DNA of 64,000 bases from CAYPTB01 sp964413535. GTDB taxonomy: Bacteria; Planctomycetota; UBA1135; GCA-002686595. Below, one piece after another: positions 10,408 through 19,714 of the stretch. Both the position numbers and the translations under genes were made by a program. The stretch covers positions 1 through 64,000 of the forward strand of contig CAYPTB010000021.1 in NCBI GenBank assembly GCA_964413535.1, in the 5' to 3' direction. Within the stretch, counting starts at the first letter, position 1. Every line of letters starts with the position of its first letter. The notes beneath the pieces are model-generated. The model was not told the origin of the DNA and ran no database searches. It worked only from the letters and a program-made list of their open reading frames with translations.

Positions 10408-13400
10408 CTACTGGAGTCGTTCGAGCACCTTGCTCGCGGGTTCGCAGTCCGGGTCGATCTCGAGCGCGAGCCGCGCCAGCTCGCGCGCGTGCTCGGCCTG
10501 CGCGAGCTCGAGCACGGACAGCGCTTCCAAGCCGAGGAGCAGTGCGCGCTCCTTCGAGCGCGTCTCGAGCGCTTCGGGAGAGAGGCCGAGGGCCGCTTCG
10601 AGCTCCCGTGCGCGCTCCTCCGGGGAGAGGTCCCGCCCCGCGAGGCCCGCCAACGCGGCCTCGTGCTCCTTGGGCGAGACCGCTTTCTCGCGCAGGCGGT
10701 AGACGTCCGCGTCGAGGTGCGGCGGAACGGCCCGCGCTACCGCGAACTCGCGCACCGCCTCAGCGTGCCGGCCGAGCTCGGCCAGCGTGCGTCCCCAGCG
10801 CAGGTGCAGTCCGCGCCGGAACGGGTCGATCTCGTTCGCTTCGCGATACAGCCGCGCGCTCTCCTCCATCCGGCCGCGACCGGCGAGCCACTCGGCCAGC
10901 ACGAGGCGCGTTTCGAGATCGTCGGAGTCCCACGCGAGCCAACGGGCCCGCGCCGCCATCGCTTCCTCTTCGCGACCGAGATCGTCGTACAGCGTCCAGA
11001 GCTTCCGCTCGGCCGCCAGACCGCCGTCGGGGAAGCCGGGGAACTGGGCCTCGGCCGCGAGGAAGTGCTCGAGCGCCTCCTCTCCGTCGCCGCTCGCGGC
11101 GGCGGTCGCGCCGAGCACGATGCGCACGCGGAAGTCGTCGCCGCCCGCCGCGAGTCCCGCTCGCCACAGCTCCCCCGCGCGCTCGACGTCGCCGCGATCC
11201 ATGGCCAGCTCGCCGCGCAGGAAGAACGCCCGCGGTCCGAGCTCGACCGCGGAGAGCGTGCGCAGGGCCTGCTCGGCGTCGAGGCGGTTCCCCGTCTGCC
11301 ACGCGGACCAAGCCACCGTGGTCCAGTCCTCGCGCCAGCGGCTCCTCTCGGCTTCGCCCTCGGGCGGCCTGGTCGAGAGCGAGAAGCGCAGGGCGGCGGC
11401 GCGGCGCGGATCCCAGCGCGGCTCGAGCCCCAGACCCGCGAGCTTCGCGTCGACGAACTCGAGGAAGCGCCGATCGACGTCCTCGGGGGTCGTCTGGAAC
11501 ACCTGGGCGAAGGCTCCGTCGAGATCGAGCCCGCTGTCGAAGGCCTCGAGCAGCCGCACCATCGGGGCGAACCCGTGCTGCAGGACGAGCATCTCGCACA
11601 GGAGTCCGCCCTGGTAGTAGCCGAACAGGATGCGCGGGCCGCGGAAGGCGCGGTTCAGCTCGCGCACGGGGATGACCGCGTCGTTCGCGCGCGCGTCGAG
11701 CAGATCGCGGCGCATGTTCCGCGTCCACGAGGCGCTCTTGTTCTCTTCCTCCCACGTCGCGAGGCCTTCGGTGATCCAGCGCGGACAGCGGTTGTGCGAC
11801 AGACCGAGGTGGACGACGTGGGAGAACTCGTGGAAGGAGGTCCGCGCCCACGAGAAGTTCCCGCGCATCTCGGAGAGCGGCGAGAGCGACGTCACGACCG
11901 GCCCGAAGCACACGCCCGTGGCCGGGAAGCCCTCGAAGCCGGTCGAGCGCGCCGAGAAATCCTTGTGCTCGCGGAAGACCTCGATGCGCACGGGGCCGGG
12001 CGTGAACCCGTAGCGCCGGGAGAGCTCGGACCGCGCTCGAGCGTAGAACTCGGGCAGGTAGGCGCGCAGCACTTCGGCCGCGTCGGGACGCCAGACGAAG
12101 GTGAGGTCTCCGTGCGTCTCCACCACGCAATCGCGCCGGATGCGCTCGAGCGCCAGGCGCATGTTCGTCCGCCAGGCGTCCTTCCGCCCGCGGGCGGCTT
12201 CCTCGGCGCGGGCCAAGGACTCCAGCGCGCGCTCCTCGTCACCGGTGTTCGCGAGCGCCCGTCCGAGCTCCGTCCAGGCTTGCGCGTCGCTCGCGTCGCG
12301 CGCGACCGACTGCTCCAGGAACGGCACGGCCTCCGCGAAGCGATAGAGCTCGCACAGGTGGCGGCCGAGCTCGCGCTCCGGCCGACCGTCCTTGGGATCG
12401 ACGCGCGCGAGCTCGGCCAGGACCTCGCGCGCTGCGTCGCGCCGGTGCTCGACCCAGGAGAGCGCTGCGACCTCCGTGCGCACGTCGCGGCGCAGCGGCG
12501 CCAGCTCGAGGAGCCGGTCGAGGTGGGCGCGCGCCGCCACGAGCTGCCCGTCGTCGAGCGCGGCCGACGCCGCAGCCAGGTTGGCCGAGACGGCGTCGGG
12601 GTGGGTGGCGAGCAGCTTCTCGAGCAGGTCCGCGGCCGATCGACTCTGGCGGCGCCAGTTGTACCGGTACAGGGCGAGCTCTCCGAGCTGCGCAGCCAGG
12701 TGCCGGGGGTCGAGCTCCAGCGCCGCTTTGAACTGATCCCCGGCAGAGCGGCTGTTGCCGACCTCGCTCTCGACCTCGCGGTAGACGTCGAAGTAGAGCT
12801 TCCCCAGGGCCGCGAGGACGTCCGGCTCTCCTTGCCCGGTGCTTGCCAAGGCCGCTTCGTGGGCGGCGACGAGGGACTCCGACGCGCTTTGGTCGAACCC
12901 GAGCTCCATCTCGCAGCGGGCCACCGCGAGCAGCCCCTCCCACTCGTCGCTCTCTCCGCCGCTCCCGTCGAGCAGCGCGCGGCGCGCATCGTCGCGCTTC
13001 CCGCACTCCAAATGGACGCGCGCGACGAGCCATGCGGAACGCGGGTCGGCCGCCGGATCCAGCGCGGCGCCGGCGCGGTCCAACACGGCGAGGCACGCGC
13101 TCACTTCGCCGACCTCGAGGTGGAACTCGAGCAGCGCGCGGCTGGAAGCGGCGAACAGCTCGCGATCGCCTGCGCGCTCCGCTTCATCGAAGACGCGCTG
13201 CGCGTGGTCGATCGCGTCCTGCACGCGGTCCTCGGTGAACAGGCACAGCGCGAAGAGGAGCCGCGCCTGCCCGTCCCCTGCGTCCTCGGCCAGGTGCTCG
13301 GTCAGGATCGCGCGCGCGGCCGCGGGTTCGCCGCGCCGCCGCAGGAGGTCGGCCTCGCGGCGCTCCTCGCGCAGGAGCTGGACGAGCTCGGGGTCCTCTC

Positions 13401-13503
13401 CTTGGCTCCACGCGCCCAGGGGCGGCGCCGTCGCGACGAACAGGGCCGAGAAGACGACCCGCGTGAGGGCGCCCAACGGGCGCGAGCGTGCAGTGGATTC
13501 CAT
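10408..13503 (-). CDS. TPR-repeat protein with gluzincin-type metalloprotease domain
   Basis: A 1031-residue exported protein. An N-terminal hydrophobic leader (about residues 11-33, ending AWSQ) is followed by TPR-like helical repeats (40-445). A zinc-protease core follows with HEFSH at 558-562 and the third ligand in WITEGLATWEE (Glu579), 17 residues downstream, as in peptidase-MA/gluzincin families. A further TPR block occupies about 690-1030. The ATG at 13503 is preferred because it directly precedes the leader; an alternative ATG at 13542 adds 13 residues and would overlap the divergent amidase start. The substrate is unknown, and the architecture suggests a periplasmic or surface-associated protein. 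Confidence 0.85.
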   Translation of the reverse strand: MESTARSRPLGALTRVVFSALFVATAPPLGAWSQGEDPELVQLLREERREADLLRRRGEPAAARAILTEHLAEDAGDGQARLLFALCLFTEDRVQDAIDHAQRVFDEAERAGDRELFAASSRALLEFHLEVGEVSACLAVLDRAGAALDPAADPRSAWLVARVHLECGKRDDARRALLDGSGGESDEWEGLLAVARCEMELGFDQSASESLVAAHEAALASTGQGEPDVLAALGKLYFDVYREVESEVGNSRSAGDQFKAALELDPRHLAAQLGELALYRYNWRRQSRSAADLLEKLLATHPDAVSANLAAASAALDDGQLVAARAHLDRLLELAPLRRDVRTEVAALSWVEHRRDAAREVLAELARVDPKDGRPERELGRHLCELYRFAEAVPFLEQSVARDASDAQAWTELGRALANTGDEERALESLARAEEAARGRKDAWRTNMRLALERIRRDCVVETHGDLTFVWRPDAAEVLRAYLPEFYARARSELSRRYGFTPGPVRIEVFREHKDFSARSTGFEGFPATGVCFGPVVTSLSPLSEMRGNFSWARTSFHEFSHVVHLGLSHNRCPRWITEGLATWEEENKSASWTRNMRRDLLDARANDAVIPVRELNRAFRGPRILFGYYQGGLLCEMLVLQHGFAPMVRLLEAFDSGLDLDGAFAQVFQTTPEDVDRRFLEFVDAKLAGLGLEPRWDPRRAAALRFSLSTRPPEGEAERSRWREDWTTVAWSAWQTGNRLDAEQALRTLSAVELGPRAFFLRGELAMDRGDVERAGELWRAGLAAGGDDFRVRIVLGATAAASGDGEEALEHFLAAEAQFPGFPDGGLAAERKLWTLYDDLGREEEAMAARARWLAWDSDDLETRLVLAEWLAGRGRMEESARLYREANEIDPFRRGLHLRWGRTLAELGRHAEAVREFAVARAVPPHLDADVYRLREKAVSPKEHEAALAGLAGRDLSPEERARELEAALGLSPEALETRSKERALLLGLEALSVLELAQAEHARELARLALEIDPDCEPASKVLERLQ

Positions 13504-13540
13504 TTGCCCGAGGGGCTCGACTCCTGTATCTGGGATCGAC

Positions 13541-14560
13541 ATGGTACGCACAGGGGCTCGCCGGGGAGAGCGCACGTCTCGACCCACATCGTCTGGGCGC
13601 CCTGCCTGGCTGTTCCTCCTCTTGCTCGTCGGCGCCTGCACGACGCCGACCTCCGTCGTCGCCCCGCCCCCGGCGCTCGGTACCCCCGAGCCCCTTGCTC
13701 GCAAGGCCCCGGCCTGGCGCTTCCGGCCGCTGTCCTGGGCCAAGCTCGAGGAGATCGAGCGTTGGCTCGATAGTGAGGGCCGCTTCGCGTCCACCGAGCA
13801 GCGCGTCGAGGCGGAGCTGACTCTGGCCGAAGGGCGCCTCTCCTTCGCCCAGCGCGACAAGGGTCTCGGCGACGCCGCGGGCGTGCGGCAGCGACTCGAG
13901 GCGGCGCAGGCAGGCTTCCAGCGCGTGCTCGCGACGCCCTCCCTGCGGGCGCTCCCGCGCGAGCAGGCGAAGAAGGGCCTGCGCACCACCCAGGAGTTGC
14001 TCGGGCCGGCTCCGCGCTTCGCCTCCACCACCTTCCTCCCGCGCGCGACGTGGCGAGCCGACCCGGCCGTGCCCAAGCGCCTCACGCAGCACGAGGGTCC
14101 ATGGTCGCGCCTCACGATCCACCACTCGGCGGAGTACGCGGGGCTCCTGCGCGGCAAGGGCGCCTCCGAATCGGCCAGCGCGATCCAGAGCATCCAGGGC
14201 TATCACATGGACGAGAAGGGTTACGGCGACATCGCCTACCACTTCCTCGTCGATCCCTCGGGGAGGGTCTTCGAAGGACGCAGTCTCGCCTGGCAGGGCG
14301 CGCACGCGGGCGGCACGAACAACGTGCGCAACATCGGGGTGTGCCTGCTCGGCGACTTCGACCGGGAAGCCCCCACCCGCGCGTCGCTGGACGCGCTCGC
14401 GCGCCTCGTCGCCCAGTTGCGCGACACCCACGGCATCGCGGCGAACCGCGTGTACGGCCACGGCGAGCTCAAGACGACCGCCTGCCCGGGCCGCCACCTG
14501 CGCACCTGGCTGCAGCGCTACCGTACGACCCCAGGATCCTCCGGCCTCGCCGCGCGCTAG
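13541..14560 (+). CDS. Lipoprotein N-acetylmuramoyl-L-alanine amidase (PGRP/Amidase_2 fold)
   Basis: A 339-residue protein with a basic N-terminus, a hydrophobic stretch WLFLLLLVGAC and lipobox Cys33, so it is likely membrane-anchored. Residues 60-160 are a helical spacer. The C-terminal amidase domain has the zinc ligands expected for the T7-lysozyme/PGRP fold: His194 or His195 (TIHHSAEY), His307 (GHGEL) and Cys315 (TACPG). The YHFLVDPSGRVFEGR core is also present. It would cut the amide bond between muramic acid and the stem peptide. It is divergent from the TPR protease gene with only 37 bp between the starts, so the two must share a compact promoter region. Confidence 0.92.
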   Translation: MVRTGARRGERTSRPTSSGRPAWLFLLLLVGACTTPTSVVAPPPALGTPEPLARKAPAWRFRPLSWAKLEEIERWLDSEGRFASTEQRVEAELTLAEGRLSFAQRDKGLGDAAGVRQRLEAAQAGFQRVLATPSLRALPREQAKKGLRTTQELLGPAPRFASTTFLPRATWRADPAVPKRLTQHEGPWSRLTIHHSAEYAGLLRGKGASESASAIQSIQGYHMDEKGYGDIAYHFLVDPSGRVFEGRSLAWQGAHAGGTNNVRNIGVCLLGDFDREAPTRASLDALARLVAQLRDTHGIAANRVYGHGELKTTACPGRHLRTWLQRYRTTPGSSGLAAR

Positions 14561-14622
14561 CGCCCTCCGTTCGCTCGCGCCCGAGCGCGCAGCGCGCACG
14601 CGACCGAAGGTCGCTCGTCGCA

Positions 14623-14643
14623 GCCGTGCGCTCAGCGCACGGC
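14623..14643. terminator. Hairpin between convergent genes
   Basis: Perfect 9-bp stem (GCCGTGCGC / GCGCACGGC) with a TCA loop, located between the amidase stop (14560) and the convergent methyltransferase stop (14746). The position suits a bidirectional terminator, but neither side has a T-tract, so the call rests on location and stem only. Confidence 0.4.
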
Positions 14644-14681
14644 GCGTCCATCGGTGATCGCCCCAGGGCTCCGGCAGCGCG

Positions 14682-14701
14682 TCTTCTCTTCTCTTCTCTT
14701 T
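14682..14701. repeat. TCTTC pentanucleotide microsatellite
   Basis: Four near-perfect copies of TCTTC in the convergent intergenic spacer. It stands out as a pyrimidine tract in a very GC-rich background. It could serve as a U-rich stretch downstream of the hairpin at 14623-14643 on the plus strand, though it is 38 bp away. Confidence 0.6.
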
Positions 14702-14745
14702 CCGCGGCCAAACGACCCCAGTTCCTCGCGCTCCCAGCCCCCCCG

Positions 14746-15525
14746 TCACCCCCGTCCCCGCGGGCGCGCCGCGCACACGAACGTCGGATCCCGGAAGCGT
14801 CCCTCGCGATCGCACAGCTCGTAGAGCGATTCCTCCCCCAAGAGCTCGAAGTCGCAGAACTCGAGGACGCGCCGCAGGCAAGCGGGGCTCATCTGCCAGA
14901 AGTTCGACTGGTTCCATTCGCCCGTGAAGCGCGCCAAGGGGGCGTCCCCCTCCACCTCCAAGGTCGAGATCGAGACGACCAGCCGACCCTCCGGAGCGCA
15001 CACCGAGCGGAGTTGGTGCAGCCCCAGGATCGGATCGCGCACGTGCATGAGCATCGCGCCGCTGAACACGAGGTCGAACTCTCCCAGGCGCTCCGGAGAG
15101 ATGTCGTAGATGCGCAGCTCCTCCTTGCGGACCCGCGTGCTCGAAAGCGCTCGCCCCACGACGTCGAAGGCGCGCCGCAGGACGTGGTCGTCGAAGACGC
15201 GCTTCTCCTCCGCCGAGTAGCGGCTCGCCTCCGCGATGTAGCGCGGAGTCCAATCGTGCGCCAGCCACGACGGCAGGTCGACGGCCACGACCTCCGCAGC
15301 GCCGCGGCGCTCGAACTCGTAGGAGAAGAAGCCGGTGCTGCAACCGACGTCGAGCACGCGCATTCCGTCCAACCGTTCCGGGAACGGGTAGAAGGAAAGG
15401 TAGCGCCCCATGTCCAGCGCGCCCGGAGTGACGATGCCGTCCCCGAGGTCGATGGCGTGATACCAGGTCTCGACGGTCGCGATCTCGCGCCGCAGCGCCT
15501 CGATCTCCTCGATTGTGCGGCCCAT
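14746..15525 (-). CDS. SAM-dependent methyltransferase, CmoB/DUF1698-like
   Basis: A 259-residue class I methyltransferase. The SAM-binding motif VLDVGCSTGFFSYEF follows the stretch TPGALDMGRYLSFYPFPERLDG, which closely resembles the lead-in of CmoB/DUF1698 proteins. The later motif FDLVFSGAMLMHVRDP is typical of the fold. True CmoB is longer (about 320) and partners CmoA, which is absent, so a role in sugar or natural-product methylation is equally likely given the adjacent nucleotide-sugar genes. The start at 15525 has GGGAG five bases upstream. It is the last gene of a minus-strand run with rmd and gmd. Confidence 0.8.
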   Translation of the reverse strand: MGRTIEEIEALRREIATVETWYHAIDLGDGIVTPGALDMGRYLSFYPFPERLDGMRVLDVGCSTGFFSYEFERRGAAEVVAVDLPSWLAHDWTPRYIAEASRYSAEEKRVFDDHVLRRAFDVVGRALSSTRVRKEELRIYDISPERLGEFDLVFSGAMLMHVRDPILGLHQLRSVCAPEGRLVVSISTLEVEGDAPLARFTGEWNQSNFWQMSPACLRRVLEFCDFELLGEESLYELCDREGRFRDPTFVCAARPRGRG

Positions 15526-15559
15526 TCGGCTCCCACGGTCGGCGCGGGAGCGCCGCATG

Positions 15560-16504
15560 CTAGCGCGGTTCGAGCGGACCGCCCAGGGTCCCGGAGGCGT
15601 TCCAGACTTCGCGCAGGAGATCGCGCGTGCTCTTCCTCGGCCGCCAACCGAGGGCAGCCAGACGCCCCGGATCGCCCACGATCTCCGCCGGATCGCCGTC
15701 GCGTACGAGCGCAGGATCGGTGCGCGTCGGAACGTTCGAACCCGCGATGCGCTGCAGCTCGTCCAACGCCTCGCCGATCGAAACTCCCTCGCCGCGACAG
15801 ACGTTGTAGGCGCTCCCCGGCGTCCCCTCGCGCAGCAAGAGCTCGTAGGCCGCGAGCACGTCGTCCACGTGCAGGAAATCGCGCCGCGGGAAGAGGTTCC
15901 CCGTCGTGACGGGCGTTCCGCCCTGCAGCGCGGCGCGCAGCGAGCGCGCGAGCGCCGGGAGGACGTAGCGCGCACTCTGACCGGCGCCGGAGTGGTTGAA
16001 GGGACGGGCGATGACGACCTCCTTCCCGCGCTCGGCCGCCGCGCGCGCGATCTCCTCGGCCATGAGCTTCGCTCGGCCGTAGGCCGTGCGCGGCGCGAGC
16101 GCCGCGTCCTCCGCGATCGGAGAGCGCTGGGGCGTCCCATAGACCTGGGCGCTGGACGCCAGCACGACGCGCGTTCCATCCGCGAGCGCGTCGAAGAGCG
16201 CGGCGCTGCCTCCCCCCTGGACGGCGCGGGCTCCCTCCGGATCGCGCTCGCAGTCAGCCGGATGCGCGAGGGCGGCCAGATGGAAGACGCCCTCCGGTCG
16301 GACGCGCGCGACGAACGCGGCGACGGCGTCGCGGTCGCGCACGTCGATCGAACGCCAGACGAGCGTGGCGCGCCCATGCCCCTCGGCGACGGCGCGCGGC
16401 CGGGAGCGCGAGATCCCGAACAGCTCGTCCTCGCCGCGCGCGAGGAGCTTCGCGACCAGGGCGCTTCCCACGAAGCCCGAGACGCCCGTGATCAGGATGC
16501 GCAC
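15560..16504 (-). CDS. rmd: GDP-4-dehydro-6-deoxymannose reductase-like SDR
   Basis: A 314-residue extended SDR with N-terminal GVSGFVGS, SSAQVYG and catalytic YGRAK. The GTG start at 16504 lies two bases after the gmd stop and gives the canonical RILITGVSGFVG beginning; the frame is open upstream but without homologous sequence. Linkage to gmd points to reduction of GDP-4-keto-6-deoxymannose to GDP-D-rhamnose. A fucose synthase (GMER) would be longer with different motifs. The substrate is inferred from context, while the fold is certain. Confidence 0.82.
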   Translation of the reverse strand: MRILITGVSGFVGSALVAKLLARGEDELFGISRSRPRAVAEGHGRATLVWRSIDVRDRDAVAAFVARVRPEGVFHLAALAHPADCERDPEGARAVQGGGSAALFDALADGTRVVLASSAQVYGTPQRSPIAEDAALAPRTAYGRAKLMAEEIARAAAERGKEVVIARPFNHSGAGQSARYVLPALARSLRAALQGGTPVTTGNLFPRRDFLHVDDVLAAYELLLREGTPGSAYNVCRGEGVSIGEALDELQRIAGSNVPTRTDPALVRDGDPAEIVGDPGRLAALGWRPRKSTRDLLREVWNASGTLGGPLEPR

Positions 16505-16506
16505 GG

Positions 16507-17475
16507 TCAGCGGGATTGGAGCTGCAGGTCGGCATCGACCATCATCCGCACGAGCTCGTCGAATCGCACGGTCGCTTCCCAGCCGAGCCGCGTGCGGGCC
16601 TTCGATGCGTCCCCCACGAGCAGGTCGACTTCCGCGGGCCGGATGAAGCGCTCGTCCTGCACGACGAACTCCCTCCAATCGAGTCCCACGTGGTCGAACG
16701 CGACCTCGATGCACTCGCCCACGGTGTGGCTCTCGCCGGTCGCCACGACGAAATCGTCCGGCGCGTCCTCTTGCAGCATGAGCCACATGGCCCGCACGTA
16801 GTCGCCCGCGAAGCCCCAATCGCGCCGGGCGTCGAGGTTGCCGATGCGGAGCTCCTTCTGCCGCCCGCTCTTGATCGAGGCCGCCGCGTGCGAGATCTTG
16901 CGCGTCACGAACTCCCTGCCGCGCCGCGGCGACTCGTGGTTGAAGAGGATTCCGCTGCAGGCGAACAGGTCGTAGGACTCGCGGTAGTTGACCGTGATGA
17001 AGTGCCCGTAGACCTTCGCGACGCCGTAGGGGCTGCGCGGGTGGAAGGGCGTGCGCTCGTTCTGCGGGGACTCGCGCACCTTGCCGAACATCTCGGAGCT
17101 CGAGGCCTGGTAGAAGCGCGCCTCCGGACAGGTGCCGCGCAGCGCCTCGAGCAGGCGCGTGACGCCGATCCCGGTGAACTCGGCGGTGAGCACGGGCTCC
17201 TGCCACGACGTCGGCACGAACGACTGGGCCCCGAGGTTGTAGACCTCGTCCGGCCGCACGTCCGCGAGCACGCGGACCAGGCTGGAGCCGTCGAGGAGGT
17301 CCCCGTGCACGAGCTCGAGCCGACCCCGCATGGACTCGAGGCGTTCGAATTGCTCGGTGCTCGAGCGACGGACCATTCCGAAGACGCGATAGCCCTGCTC
17401 GAGTAGGAACTCCGCGAGGTAGCTCCCGTCCTGGCCCGTGACGCCCGTGATCAGCGCCCGCTTGTCACGTTTCAT
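16507..17475 (-). CDS. gmd: GDP-mannose 4,6-dehydratase
   Basis: A 322-residue SDR that dehydrates GDP-mannose to GDP-4-keto-6-deoxymannose. It has the hallmark GVTGQDGSYLAEFLL at residues 11-25, EVYNLGAQSFVPTSWQEP, SSSEMFGKVRESPQNE and YGVAK. The GRRG-type NHESPRRGREFVTRK segment typical of Gmd is present. The length is slightly shorter than E. coli Gmd (373), as in many short bacterial forms. It is translated just ahead of rmd, giving a two-gene route to GDP-rhamnose. Confidence 0.96.
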   Translation of the reverse strand: MKRDKRALITGVTGQDGSYLAEFLLEQGYRVFGMVRRSSTEQFERLESMRGRLELVHGDLLDGSSLVRVLADVRPDEVYNLGAQSFVPTSWQEPVLTAEFTGIGVTRLLEALRGTCPEARFYQASSSEMFGKVRESPQNERTPFHPRSPYGVAKVYGHFITVNYRESYDLFACSGILFNHESPRRGREFVTRKISHAAASIKSGRQKELRIGNLDARRDWGFAGDYVRAMWLMLQEDAPDDFVVATGESHTVGECIEVAFDHVGLDWREFVVQDERFIRPAEVDLLVGDASKARTRLGWEATVRFDELVRMMVDADLQLQSR

Positions 17476-17487
17476 CGATCCCCCACT

Positions 17488-18306
17488 TCAAGCCAGCGCC
17501 AAGTATCCCCCGCCCAGCGCCGCACAGTACACGGCGAACCAACCGAACGCCCCGCGACCCAGGAAGGCGAGCAGCAGGCGCAGCGCGCCCCAACCGACGA
17601 GCGCGGCGAGCAGGACCGACCACGCGAGCACGCCGAAGCCCGGCAGGTGCGGGCCGGCTTCCTCCGCCGCGAGGTCCGGGAGGGCCAACGCCGCCGCGCC
17701 GAGGATGGCCGGAATGCTCGCGAGGAACGAGATCCGCGCCGCGCGCTCGGGCGCGAGCCCGAGCAGCAAGCCCACGGCGATCGTGGTTCCCGAGCGCGAG
17801 ATGCCCGGCAGGACGGCGAAGGCCTGGGCCACGCCGATGCAGAGCGCCCGGGGGAAGGTGAGCTCGGCGTGACCCGCTCCGGACGCTGCGCGGCGCCGCC
17901 GGCCCCACTCCCCGACGCAGAGGATCCCCGCGGTGACGCACATGCAGGCGGCGGCGAAGCGCGGATCCCCGAAGGCCGCTTCCACCTGCTCGCGGAAGAA
18001 GACGCCCGTGACGGCGACGGGCAGCGTGACGACCGCGAGCAGCAGGGGCTCGCGCCACTCCCCGCGCCGCGCGCCCCGGAGCAGGTCGCGCAGGGCGCGG
18101 CGATAGACCACGAGCACCGCGGCCAGCGTCCCCAGGTGCAGGGCGACGTCGATGGCGAGCGACGGCTCCGTCACGGCGAGGGCTTCCTGGACGATCACGA
18201 GGTGACCGCTCGAGCTGACCGGGAGGAACTCCGTCAGGCCCTGGACGACGGCGAGCAACGCGAGCACCGCGAAGTCGTCGAAGGACTCCGCGCCGGGTGC
18301 GATCAC
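17488..18306 (-). CDS. uppP: Undecaprenyl-diphosphatase
   Basis: A 272-residue polytopic membrane protein with both BacA/UppP signature motifs: QGLTEFLPVSSSGHL near the N-terminus and PGISRSGTT in the second half. It dephosphorylates undecaprenyl pyrophosphate at the membrane to regenerate the lipid carrier for peptidoglycan and surface glycans. The GTG at 18306 (VIAPGAESFDDF...) gives a normal length; upstream codons are Arg-rich and not family-like. It lies 12 bp upstream of the gmd start region's neighbour and is co-oriented with gmd-rmd, which suits carrier recycling for glycan synthesis. Confidence 0.92.
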   Translation of the reverse strand: MIAPGAESFDDFAVLALLAVVQGLTEFLPVSSSGHLVIVQEALAVTEPSLAIDVALHLGTLAAVLVVYRRALRDLLRGARRGEWREPLLLAVVTLPVAVTGVFFREQVEAAFGDPRFAAACMCVTAGILCVGEWGRRRRAASGAGHAELTFPRALCIGVAQAFAVLPGISRSGTTIAVGLLLGLAPERAARISFLASIPAILGAAALALPDLAAEEAGPHLPGFGVLAWSVLLAALVGWGALRLLLAFLGRGAFGWFAVYCAALGGGYLALA

Positions 18307-18370
18307 GACTTCGGCCGTCCGCCCGCGCGCCGGGGCAGCCCGACGCAGGGCCCTGCGACGAACAGGCGCC

Positions 18371-19498
18371 TCACTCCGCTCGGAGCGCCTCCACCGCTTC
18401 GCGCGGGGGCACGTACTCGAGGTCGAAGGCCTCCGCGACCGCACGGTGCGTCACCCTCCCGTCGATCACGTTGGCGGCGCTCGCGAGCGGGGCGCTCTCC
18501 CGAACCGCGCGCACGGCGCCCTTCGAGGCGAGCTGGAGCGTCCACGACAAAGTCGCGTTCGTGAGCGCCATCGTGCTCGTGCGCGGAACGGCGCCGGGCA
18601 TGTTCGCGACGCAGTAGTGCAGGATCCCGTCGACCTCGTACACCGGATCGGCATGCGTGGTCGGGCGACAGGTCTCCACGCACCCGCCCTGGTCCACGGC
18701 GACGTCGACGATCACGCTTCCCGGCTTCAGGATCGCGAGGTCCTCGCGGCGCACGAGCTTGGGCGCCGCGGCGCCGGGGATGAGCACGGCCCCGATGACG
18801 AGGTCGGCGTGCGCCAGGTGCTCGCGGATCGCATAGGGCGTCGAGTAGACCGTGCGGCAGTTCCGCGGCATCACCTCGTCGAGGTAGCGCAGCCGATCGA
18901 GATCGACGTCCATAATCGTGACGTCGGCTCCCAGACCACAGGCCATGCGCGCTGCATTCGTGCCGACCACGCCACCGCCGAGGACGAGGACGCGCGCGCG
19001 GTTCACTCCGGGAACGCCGCCGAGCAGGATCCCCGAGCCGCCGTGGTTGCGCTCGAGGTACTTCGCGCCGGCTTGGATGGACATGCGTCCCGCCACCTCG
19101 CTCATCGGAGTGAGGAGCGGCAGCGTGCGCCCCACCTCGAGCGTTTCGTAGGCCATGCAGAACGACCCCGTCGCCTGCATGGCCGTGCAGAGCTCCCGCG
19201 AAGCAGCCAGGTGATAGTAGGTGAAGAGCGTCTGCCCCTTGCGCATGAGCGGCCACTCGCGCGCGAGCGGCTCCTTCACCTTCACCACCAGTTCGCACTC
19301 CGCGAACACGCCCGCGGCGTCCGAACAGGCTCGAGCTCCCGCGGCGACGTAGTCCAGGTCGGCGAAGCCGCTCCCCTGACCGCAACCCTCCTGGAAGGCG
19401 ACCTGGTGACCGGCGTGGACCAGGCGGTCGGCGCCGGCGGGAGTGAGCGCCACCCGGTTTTCCCCGGGCTTGATCTCGGTGACGACTCCGATCTTCAT
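18371..19498 (-). CDS. ald: Alanine dehydrogenase
   Basis: A 375-residue NAD-dependent enzyme (L-alanine to pyruvate and ammonia, reversible). It begins MKIGVVTEIKPGENRVALTP, with substrate-binding Arg15 in ENRVAL and Lys74 within VKVKEPL. The Rossmann segment is VLVLGGGVVGTNAARMA, followed by the VDQGGCVETCRPTTH and YCVANMPGAVPRTST signatures. The length is exactly that of the family. It is the most upstream gene of the minus-strand run ending at the methyltransferase. The upstream 530 bp are gene-free and carry a mobile-element relic. Confidence 0.96.
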   Translation of the reverse strand: MKIGVVTEIKPGENRVALTPAGADRLVHAGHQVAFQEGCGQGSGFADLDYVAAGARACSDAAGVFAECELVVKVKEPLAREWPLMRKGQTLFTYYHLAASRELCTAMQATGSFCMAYETLEVGRTLPLLTPMSEVAGRMSIQAGAKYLERNHGGSGILLGGVPGVNRARVLVLGGGVVGTNAARMACGLGADVTIMDVDLDRLRYLDEVMPRNCRTVYSTPYAIREHLAHADLVIGAVLIPGAAAPKLVRREDLAILKPGSVIVDVAVDQGGCVETCRPTTHADPVYEVDGILHYCVANMPGAVPRTSTMALTNATLSWTLQLASKGAVRAVRESAPLASAANVIDGRVTHRAVAEAFDLEYVPPREAVEALRAE

Positions 19499-19714
19499 GG
19501 GCGGATGGGCGCGGGCCTTCGGTCGCGGTCGACGCGGGGGCGAAGAGTCTAGCGAGGCTTCGCCTCGGACCCACGGGGCATGCTGGGTTCGATTCGGCGT
19601 GCCGCGTGTGGACCACGCGGCGGACGGCCCTTCGGGTCGATGAACTCGCGCTGCGCGCGAGATGCTGGCGGCGCCACGGCGGCTACGCCGCCGGCCCCGC
19701 CTACACGGCGGGGC

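Noticed and set aside
9520..13773. Open plus-strand frame of over 1400 codons opposite holB, tmk and the TPR metalloprotease.
   Set aside because: It is antisense to three genes with clear family motifs, has Arg/Glu/Leu-heavy shadow composition and no recognisable domain. GC-rich third positions keep such frames open.
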